Shown here: in pieces, positions 5,385-10,621 of the stretch
How positions within the stretch are numbered: the first letter of the stretch is position 1
Layout of the letters: each line of letters begins with the position of its first letter
Assembly (NCBI GenBank): GCA_023230425.1
Contig: JALNXI010000056.1
Coordinates: 1-10,621 of the forward strand
DNA: 10,621 nucleotides
Source of the DNA: Methanoculleus sp.
GTDB taxonomy: Archaea > Halobacteriota > Methanomicrobia > Methanomicrobiales > Methanoculleaceae
Direction of reading: 5' to 3'
Notes under the pieces: generated by a model
The model's database searches: none
Told to the model about the DNA's origin: nothing
Seen by the model: the letters and a program-made list of their open reading frames with translations, nothing else
Program-made: the position numbers and the translations under genes

Positions 5385-8132
5385 ATGACCGTGCCGAATC
5401 AGGACCCGGGAGGGGTTGCACCCGCAGAAGGAAGGTCGCTGCCCCAGTGGCATACCCTCTCCACTGAGGAGATCCGGCGGGAGCTCGGCACCGGCACGGC
5501 AGGCCTCTCCACGGAAGAGGCGGAGGTACGGCTGCAGCGCTACGGGGAGAACGTCCTCCAGGAGGAGGCCCGGGAGACGCGCCTCCAGGTTTTTCTGCGG
5601 CAGTTTAAAAGCATCCTGATCGTCATCCTGATCATTGCCGCGGTGGTCTCGTTCTTTGTCGGCGAGCCCCAGGACGCCGCTGCCATCCTCATCATCGTCG
5701 TCTTGAACGCCATACTCGGATTCTCCCAGGAGTGGCAGGCCGGGGAGGCGATCGAGGCGTTGCGGCAGATGCTTGTCCAGCGGGCCGTGGTCATCCGCGA
5801 CGGGAAACAGCGGGAGATCGACGCATCCGGGATCGTGCCGGGGGATCTCGCCGTCCTCGAGATGGGGGAGCGGGTGCCCGCGGACATCTCGATCGTCGAG
5901 GCGACGTCGCTTGAGGTGGACGAGGCGCCGCTGACGGGTGAGTCGTCGCCCGTCGATAAGGCGTCGGGGCCGCTCCCTCCCGGGACCAGCCTTGCCGAAC
6001 GGAGCAATATGGTGTTTGCGGGCACGACGGTCGTCAACGGGCGGGGACGGGGCGTGGTTGTCTCCACCGGTATGAAGACGGAGTTCGGCCTGATCGCCGG
6101 CCTCTCCCAGCGGGTCAGGGCCGAAGCGACGCCGCTCTCCCGGCAGATGGACGTCCTCGGCCGCGACATCGGGTTGATCGCCATCGGCATCGCGGCGCTC
6201 GCGGTTGCCGTCGGTCTCCTGCAGCAGCGGGAATTCCTGGAGATGTTCCTCATCGGCGTCTCGCTCGCGGTGGCGGTGATCCCGGAGGGCCTCCCGGCGG
6301 TCGTGACGCTCACGCTCGCCATCGGCATCAAGAACATGATGCGGCGAAACTGCCTCATCCGCCGTCTCCCGGCGTCGGAGACCCTCGGCGCGGTCTCGGT
6401 CATCTGCACCGACAAGACCGGGACGCTCACCCGGAACGAGATGGCGGTTGTCCGGGTGAAGACCCCCGACCGGGAGGTGGCGGTGACCGGGACCGGCTAC
6501 GCCCCGGAGGGTGAGTTCCTCCTCGAGGGGAACGCTGTCGACCCCCTTGAGGACCCGGGTCTCCGGCAGTTCCTGCGTGCGGTGCTCCTCTGCAACCACG
6601 CAACCCTTGCCGGCGATGAAGTGGGCGGGTGGCGGATCTTCGGCACGCCGACCGAGGGGGCGCTCGTGGTCGCGGCGGCCAAAGCCGGCCTCTCCAGGGA
6701 GGGTGCTCCGGAGGCGGTGAGGGAGTTCTCGTTCAATTCCACCCGGAAGCGGATGACGATCATCTACCGGGAGGACGGCGGCGACGTCGCCTACGTGAAG
6801 GGGGCGCCGGAGGTGCTTCTTTCCCGCTCGTCCCGGCTGCTCCGGGGCGGGTCGGTCGTGCCGCTCACCGACGACCTTCGCGACACCCTCCGGCGGGAAC
6901 TCGGGGAATACGCGTCACGGGGACTCCGGGTGCTCGGGGCGGCGTACCGCCCGCTCCCCGACGGTCTTGCCCGGACAGCGGAGACCGTCGAGGAGGACCT
7001 GATCTTCCTCGGATTTGCCGGGATCCTCGACCCGCCGCGCCCCGAAGCGGCGGAGGCGATCCGGCTTTGTCGGAGCTCCGGCATCGACGTGATCATGATC
7101 ACGGGGGACAACCCGCTGACCGCCTACGCCATCGCGCAGGAACTGGGCCTCTCAAGTGAGGGAGCACTGACCGGGGCCGACCTCGAAGCGATGACCGACG
7201 ATGAACTCGAGCACCGTCTCAGGGCGACGAAGGTCCTCTCCCGGGTCACGGCAGAGCACAAACTCCGGGTGATCGATATCCTCTCCCGGGAGAAGGCGGT
7301 CATCGCCATGACCGGCGACGGTGTCAACGATGCTCCGGCGTTGAAGAAGGCGAGCATCGGTATAGCCATGGGCATAAAGGGGACGGACGTGGCGAAGGAG
7401 TCGAGCGACATGGTGCTCGTGGACGACAACTTCGCAAGCATCGTCGCCGGTGTCGAAGAGGGGAGACGGGAGTACGACAACATCGCACGGTTCACCCGCT
7501 ACCTCCTCTCCTCGAACGTCGGAGAACTTGTCGCGATCGTCGGCGGGCTCCTTCTGGGCCTCCCGCTGATCCTCATCCCCGTCCAGATCCTCTGGATCAA
7601 CCTGGTCACCGACGGCCTCACAGCCCTCGCGCTCGGTCTCGAGCCCGCCGAGCAGGACGTCATGCAGCGGCGGCCGCGGGATCCGGACGAGTCCATCCTC
7701 ACAAGATCCGCGTTCCTGGTCATCCTCATCCTCGGAATATGGCTCGGTCTTCTGACCATCTACGTCTTCTCCGGCCTCTATGAGGTCGACCTCGATCGGG
7801 CACGGACGATGGCGTTCACCGGCCTTATCATCTTCGAGTTCTACAACGTGCTGAACTTCCGGTCGTTCCGGTTCCCGCTTCACCGGATCGGGTTCTTCTC
7901 GAACCCCACTCTGCTCCTTGCAATCCTCGGGAGCCTCGCCCTCCAGGTGCTGGTGGTCTACGTCCCGGTCCTGCAGGCCTTCCTCGGGACCGCATCCCTG
8001 ACCCTCGCCGACTGGGGGCTGCTCGCCCTCCTCGGCCTGCCGGTGCTGCTCGCGGGGGAGGCTTACAAGATCCTCCGGCTGCGGAGCGGGCGGGAGGGGC
8101 CGGACGCCGGAGAGACACGGGCGCCGGCCTGA
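5385..8132 (+). CDS. P-type Ca2+-transporting ATPase, type IIA (SERCA-like), 915 aa
   Basis: This membrane pump couples ATP hydrolysis to cation export. In order it has an N-terminal cation-ATPase region (about 20-90), TM1-TM2 (73-115), the actuator domain with TGES (184-187), TM3-TM4 (261-310), the phosphorylation motif DKTGTLT with D343, the nucleotide-binding motif KGAPE (472-476), MITGDN (571-576), the hinge GDGVNDAP (644-651), and TM5-TM10 to about 895. The Ca2+ ligands of SERCA have equivalents: E301 in PEGLP (TM4), N711 and E714 in SSNVGE (TM5), N739, T742 and D743 in WINLVTDG (TM6), and E818 in FEFYNVLN (TM8). Both Ca2+ sites therefore seem intact, against one in PMR1-type pumps. GGAGGT (5377-5382) is 2 nt before ATG 5385 and 8 nt before GTG 5391. 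The real start could be that GTG, two codons later, unless the mRNA is leaderless. The frame is open farther upstream, but that part precedes the promoter. Calcium specificity is inferred. Confidence 0.96.
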   Translation: MTVPNQDPGGVAPAEGRSLPQWHTLSTEEIRRELGTGTAGLSTEEAEVRLQRYGENVLQEEARETRLQVFLRQFKSILIVILIIAAVVSFFVGEPQDAAAILIIVVLNAILGFSQEWQAGEAIEALRQMLVQRAVVIRDGKQREIDASGIVPGDLAVLEMGERVPADISIVEATSLEVDEAPLTGESSPVDKASGPLPPGTSLAERSNMVFAGTTVVNGRGRGVVVSTGMKTEFGLIAGLSQRVRAEATPLSRQMDVLGRDIGLIAIGIAALAVAVGLLQQREFLEMFLIGVSLAVAVIPEGLPAVVTLTLAIGIKNMMRRNCLIRRLPASETLGAVSVICTDKTGTLTRNEMAVVRVKTPDREVAVTGTGYAPEGEFLLEGNAVDPLEDPGLRQFLRAVLLCNHATLAGDEVGGWRIFGTPTEGALVVAAAKAGLSREGAPEAVREFSFNSTRKRMTIIYREDGGDVAYVKGAPEVLLSRSSRLLRGGSVVPLTDDLRDTLRRELGEYASRGLRVLGAAYRPLPDGLARTAETVEEDLIFLGFAGILDPPRPEAAEAIRLCRSSGIDVIMITGDNPLTAYAIAQELGLSSEGALTGADLEAMTDDELEHRLRATKVLSRVTAEHKLRVIDILSREKAVIAMTGDGVNDAPALKKASIGIAMGIKGTDVAKESSDMVLVDDNFASIVAGVEEGRREYDNIARFTRYLLSSNVGELVAIVGGLLLGLPLILIPVQILWINLVTDGLTALALGLEPAEQDVMQRRPRDPDESILTRSAFLVILILGIWLGLLTIYVFSGLYEVDLDRARTMAFTGLIIFEFYNVLNFRSFRFPLHRIGFFSNPTLLLAILGSLALQVLVVYVPVLQAFLGTASLTLADWGLLALLGLPVLLAGEAYKILRLRSGREGPDAGETRAPA

Positions 8133-8133
8133 A

Positions 8134-8155
8134 CCGGGAGGGGGCTCTCCCCGGG
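8134..8155 (+). terminator. Imperfect GC hairpin after the ATPase stop codon
   Basis: One base after the stop, CCGGG at 8134-8138 can pair with CCCGG at 8150-8154, and the stem extends past a bulged A. No T-run follows directly; the nearest is TTTTT at about 8270-8274. It could help end the ATPase transcript but may be a chance result of high GC. Confidence 0.2.
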
Positions 8156-8218
8156 ATGCACCCGCCGCCCTCCCGACCGCGGATCTCGGGCGCGGGAGAG
8201 TTCGGCAGGCGGTGCGAC

Positions 8219-8300
8219 CGGCATAATTATGGGGGAGGGCACGCAAATCTAATCTCCGATAATTCATTCTTTTTGGCGAGCTCTATGGCTATTTGTCAAT
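8219..8300 (+). promoter_or_regulatory. AT-rich block likely holding the promoter of the permease gene
   Basis: The 223-bp gap between the ATPase and permease genes contains a distinctly AT-rich stretch with TATA-like words such as ATAATTAT (8223-8230) and GATAATTC (about 8258-8265), in contrast to its GC-rich borders. This suggests that the permease has its own promoter. No single TATA box is at a distance that clearly fits the ATG at 8356, so the exact element is not assigned. A 4-bp stem (CGCC 8339-8342, GGCG 8348-8351) lies over the weak ribosome binding region. Confidence 0.35.
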
Positions 8301-8355
8301 CTCTCACAGCATGCCTCACCGCGTCTAACCCCAACCGTCGCCGGGGTGGCGGGGC

Positions 8356-9636
8356 ATGATCGGTCCGGAACTGATCGCCATCGCGGTCTTCCTCTTCACC
8401 TACGCGCTCATCATCGATGAGCGGATCCACCGCGCAGTGGCGGCGATGCTCGGCGCCTCGGTCATCGTCTTCCTCCACATCGTCCCGTGGGAGAAGATTC
8501 CGGTGTACATCGACCTCGGCACCATCTTCCTCCTCATGGGGATGATGATCATCGTCAACACCGCCCGCGGCAGCGGTCTCTTCGAGTATATCGCCATAAA
8601 GACGGCGAAACTTGCAAAAGGGAGCCCGATGCGGGTATTGCTGCTCTTCTCGCTCGTCACCGCCGTCACGAGCGCCTTCCTCGACAACGTCACCACGGTC
8701 CTTCTCCTCACTCCGATGCTGCTCTACATCGCAAACGTCATGCGAATCACGCCACTGCCCTTCCTCATCGCCGAGATATTCGCTTCCAACATCGGTGGAG
8801 CGGCGACGCTCATCGGCGACCCCCCGAACATCATGATCGGTTCGGCCGCCGGACTGACGTTCAACGAGTTCATCGTCAACATGGCGCCGATCATGGTCAT
8901 CGACCTTGTCGTCGTCATGGGGATGCTCACCCTCATCTACAGAAAGGATCTCCATGTCTCACCCGACGAGCGGGAGGGGATCGAGAAGACGTTTGCGAGC
9001 TTAAACGAGCGGGAGGCGATCCGTGACTGGCCGCTCTTCAAGAAGTCGGTCGCTGTCATCGTGCTCGTCATCGTGATGTTCTTCGCCCACAACCAGCTCG
9101 GCCTGGAACCCGCCCTCGTCGCCCTGATCGGCGCATCGATCCTCCTCTTCTGGAGCAGGCAGCCACCGGAGGAGATCTTTGAGAAGATCGAATGGCCGGC
9201 CCTCTTCTTCTTCGGCGGGCTCTTCGTCGTCGTCGGTGCCCTCGTCGAGACCGGGACAATCGCGAACATCGCCGGGTTCGTGGTTGAGAATGTCCACTCA
9301 CCGGGGGAGGCCATGCTGATCATCGCCTGGTTCTCGGCGCTTGCCTCCGCGGTCGTGGACAACATCCCCCTCACCGCCACGCTGATCCCCTTGATCCAGG
9401 GTATGGGCGTGTCGATGGATACCTATCCGCTCTGGTGGGCGCTCTCGCTCGGCGCATGCCTCGGCGGGAACGGCACCGCCATCGGCGCATCGGCAAACGT
9501 CGTCGTGCTCGGGATCGCCGCACGAAGCGACCACTCCATATCGTTCGTGGATTTCCTGAAGGTGGGGATGCTCGTACTCTTCGTCACCGTCGGGATCGGG
9601 ACGGCACTCCTCTGGCTCAGGTTCGTTGTCCTGTGA
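8356..9636 (+). CDS. ArsB/NhaD (ion transporter) superfamily permease, P-permease-like, 426 aa
   Basis: This is a polytopic membrane carrier of about 10-11 hydrophobic segments in two homologous halves. The first half has SAFLDNVTTVLLLTPMLL (106-123) and SNIGGAATLIGDPPNIMIGS (144-163). The second has SAVVDNIPLTATLIPLI (331-347) and LGGNGTAIGASANVVVLG (369-386). These paired D-N and G-rich motifs are the substrate and ion pockets of the family. A cytoplasmic charged loop (about 196-230) separates the halves. The motifs resemble the animal P protein (OCA2) and archaeal and bacterial arsB-like permeases. Substrates in the superfamily include Na+/H+ exchange, arsenite and organic or inorganic anions, and nothing here chooses among them. 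No arsA, arsR or arsenate reductase gene lies nearby, so arsenic resistance is not supported. An in-frame stop at 8326 makes ATG 8356 the natural start; the upstream GGGGTGG is a weak ribosome binding site. It ends 13 bp from the convergent HEAT gene. Confidence 0.93.
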   Translation: MIGPELIAIAVFLFTYALIIDERIHRAVAAMLGASVIVFLHIVPWEKIPVYIDLGTIFLLMGMMIIVNTARGSGLFEYIAIKTAKLAKGSPMRVLLLFSLVTAVTSAFLDNVTTVLLLTPMLLYIANVMRITPLPFLIAEIFASNIGGAATLIGDPPNIMIGSAAGLTFNEFIVNMAPIMVIDLVVVMGMLTLIYRKDLHVSPDEREGIEKTFASLNEREAIRDWPLFKKSVAVIVLVIVMFFAHNQLGLEPALVALIGASILLFWSRQPPEEIFEKIEWPALFFFGGLFVVVGALVETGTIANIAGFVVENVHSPGEAMLIIAWFSALASAVVDNIPLTATLIPLIQGMGVSMDTYPLWWALSLGACLGGNGTAIGASANVVVLGIAARSDHSISFVDFLKVGMLVLFVTVGIGTALLWLRFVVL

Positions 9637-9649
9637 TGCCTGTGTGGGT

Positions 9650-9928
9650 CTACCTGGGCGGCGGAGTCCCGGGTTCCCGGGTCGCCTCGACCTCCTGGAG
9701 CCGGCCGACAACCCACTTATACGCGGTCCCGGCCGCCTCCCGTGCAGAGGGGCTCGGGTCCTCCTTTCGCATCCGGTCGAGCGGCTCCCTCGCCTCCGGG
9801 TCCGCGATTGTCCCGAGGGAGAGGGCCGCCTGCGACCTGACGAACTCGTCCTCGTCTTCAAGTGCCCGGATCAGCCCGTCGATATTGCGGTTGTCGCGCA
9901 TGGTGTCAATCTCATCCAGTGTTGCCAT
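9650..9928 (-). CDS. Small HEAT-repeat protein, 92 aa (tandem paralogue B)
   Basis: A short N-terminal helix, LDEIDTMRDNRN, is followed by two HEAT-like repeats (about 15-45 and 46-77) and a Pro-rich tail ending GTPPPR. The protein is soluble, with no catalytic or metal motif. A hand alignment with the neighbouring 89-residue protein gives about 34 identities over 78 positions without gaps, so the two are tandem paralogues. The frame is open to an ATG at 9958, but a TATA box at 9968-9977 puts transcription near 9946 and GGGAGG at 9937-9942 is 8 nt from ATG 9928. The shorter start is therefore preferred. A binding or scaffold function is likely; no partner is known. The gene converges on the permease gene. 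Confidence 0.88.
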   Translation of the reverse strand: MATLDEIDTMRDNRNIDGLIRALEDEDEFVRSQAALSLGTIADPEAREPLDRMRKEDPSPSAREAAGTAYKWVVGRLQEVEATREPGTPPPR

Positions 9929-9936
9929 GGGGATCT

Positions 9937-9942
9937 CCTCCC
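9937..9942 (-). promoter_or_regulatory. Ribosome binding site deciding the start of the 92-aa HEAT gene
   Basis: GGGAGG on the minus strand is 8 nt before ATG 9928. The alternative ATG at 9958 lies upstream of both this site and the predicted transcription start. Confidence 0.7.
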
Positions 9943-9967
9943 AGGATGCGAGGTGCATCCACCCGGC

Positions 9968-9977
9968 AATATATATG
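9968..9977 (-). promoter_or_regulatory. TATA box for the 92-aa HEAT gene
   Basis: The minus strand reads CATATATATT, the cleanest TATA element in the window. With archaeal spacing it gives a start near 9946 and an 18-nt leader that holds the ribosome binding site. This gene can therefore be transcribed independently of its upstream paralogue. Confidence 0.65.
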
Positions 9978-10059
9978 ACTTTCCGGGCACGGCAACACCC
10001 GGTTCAGTCTCCTGTTTACCGGTCGGGGTCGTTGCAGTGTGCGGGCGTCTGTCGCCCTG

Positions 10060-10329
10060 CTACGTCTGAAGGCGCCAGGTCTCGATTTCCTTTCTCTGCG
10101 CAAGCCTCCCCGCCACCCGGGCGTGAGCAAGCGATGCGGCCTGCCGGACCTCTGCGGCCGGGTCAGAGAACTTCAGTCGCTCCAGCGGCTCCATGGCCTG
10201 TTCATCGCCGACGGAACTGAGGGCTTCGGCTGCGGTCAGCCGTATGTTCTCGTCCGGATCCCCGAGCGCTCCAATCAGTCCACCGATATCCCGTGCCCTC
10301 CGCATGCTGTCGATATCCTTCCTCTGCAT
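10060..10329 (-). CDS. Small HEAT-repeat protein, 89 aa (tandem paralogue A)
   Basis: The protein has the same design as its downstream neighbour: a leading helix KDIDSMRRARD, two HEAT-like repeats (about 12-43 and 44-75) and a charged C-terminal helix, here without the Pro-rich tail. Shared signatures are ID-x-MR near the start, GLI-x-AL in the first helix, EPL-x-R in the second repeat, and V-x-GRL at the end of the alignment. GGGAGGGG at 10335-10342 places GGAGG 7 nt before ATG 10329, a good start. No signal peptide or membrane segment is present. It lies 85 bp after the glutamine synthetase stop, with a T-run terminator between them, so it is probably not in the glnA operon. The function is unknown beyond likely protein binding. 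Confidence 0.87.
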   Translation of the reverse strand: MQRKDIDSMRRARDIGGLIGALGDPDENIRLTAAEALSSVGDEQAMEPLERLKFSDPAAEVRQAASLAHARVAGRLAQRKEIETWRLQT

Positions 10330-10404
10330 CTAAACCCCTCCCGGTCGGTGGGGAGTGTCTATCCTGTCACGGTATGAACGTTATGGGAGTCCCTTGTCTT
10401 CTGC

Positions 10405-10413
10405 AAAAAAGAG
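10405..10413 (-). terminator. T-run terminator of glnA
   Basis: Just past the glnA stop codon the minus strand reads CTCTTTTTT, with six consecutive T at 10410-10405. Archaeal RNA polymerase commonly terminates at such U-rich tracts without a hairpin. No convincing stem precedes it. Confidence 0.5.
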
Positions 10414-10414
10414 G

Positions 10415-10621
10415 TCAGTAGGTTGCCAGGTAGCGGTCGAGTTCCCAGGGGTGGACGGCTGTCCGATAAGCTTCCCACTCGGCTTCTGCGACGCTCGTGA
10501 GGGCTTCGACGACGTGGGGGCCCAGCGCCCTGCAGATGAGGTCGTCGGCAAGAAGGGCCTGGTGGGCCGCGTAGAGGTCCCCGGGCAGCGTCTCGATCCC
10601 GGCATGCTTCCGGTCCTCGGG
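10415..10621 (-). CDS. glnA: Glutamine synthetase, C-terminal 68 residues (5' part outside the window)
   Basis: The frame is open from the right edge to a TGA at 10415-10417. It encodes a fragment beginning PEDRKHAGIETLPGDLYAAH and ending AYRTAVHPWELDRYLATY. The ETLPG-x-L-x-AL region, the ALGPHVVEALTSVAEAEWEAYR helix and the WELDRYL end are the C-terminal hallmarks of type I glutamine synthetase, which makes glutamine from glutamate, ammonia and ATP. The active-site residues lie upstream, outside the window. Visible residues give no sign of decay. Any regulatory features of the promoter cannot be seen. Confidence 0.95.
   Translation of the reverse strand, partial: PEDRKHAGIETLPGDLYAAHQALLADDLICRALGPHVVEALTSVAEAEWEAYRTAVHPWELDRYLATY

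Noticed and set aside
5540..6599. Minus-strand frames opposite the Ca2+-ATPase, part of a 648-residue frame that runs on into the PfpI-family gene.
   Set aside because: The extension is read opposite conserved ATPase motifs and has Arg/Asp/His-rich composition. Only the 4653-5207 part is real.
10381..10605. Minus-strand frame of 74 residues at the right edge.
   Set aside because: It is out of frame with the clear glutamine synthetase C-terminus, which covers the same bases.

Overview
The window looks like a chromosomal segment of a GC-rich methanogenic archaeon. The best guess is Methanomicrobiales, close to Methanoculleus. The grounds are a euryarchaeal-type DNA polymerase D large subunit, archaeal TATA boxes about 26 bp before inferred transcription starts, GGAGG ribosome binding sites, and a high-GC codon pattern that opens long false reading frames opposite the real genes. 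The genus is inferred from gene types and base composition, not from a database match.

Layout. Minus strand, 1-2621: the N-terminal 873 residues of PolD large subunit (DP2). At the left edge the protein reaches the catalytic NC-DGD motif, but the residues there are N-C-F-A. This is what an intein inserted at the known PolC/PolD site would look like. Minus strand, 2821-4573: two overlapping HEAT-repeat genes, one soluble and one with a sensor-like membrane domain in front of nine repeats. Minus strand, 4653-5207: a PfpI/DJ-1 family protein with a very GC-rich hairpin in its leader. Plus strand, 5385-8132, divergent from it: a SERCA-like P-type Ca2+-ATPase that keeps the ligands of both calcium sites. 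Plus strand, 8356-9636: an ArsB/NhaD-superfamily (P-permease-like) transporter. Minus strand, 9650-10329: two small tandem paralogous HEAT proteins, each with its own ribosome binding site. Minus strand, 10415-10621: the C-terminal 68 residues of glutamine synthetase, followed by a T-run terminator.

How they fit together. The polymerase and glutamine synthetase are housekeeping genes at the two ends. Between them lies an ion-transport pair flanked by four HEAT-repeat genes in two clusters. Nothing in the sequence ties the HEAT proteins to a definite partner. The membrane-anchored one and its translationally coupled soluble neighbour probably act together. No rRNA, tRNA, CRISPR array, insertion sequence or phage gene was seen. 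No stretch longer than 300 bases lacks a gene; the largest gaps are 2622-2820, 5208-5384 and 8133-8355.
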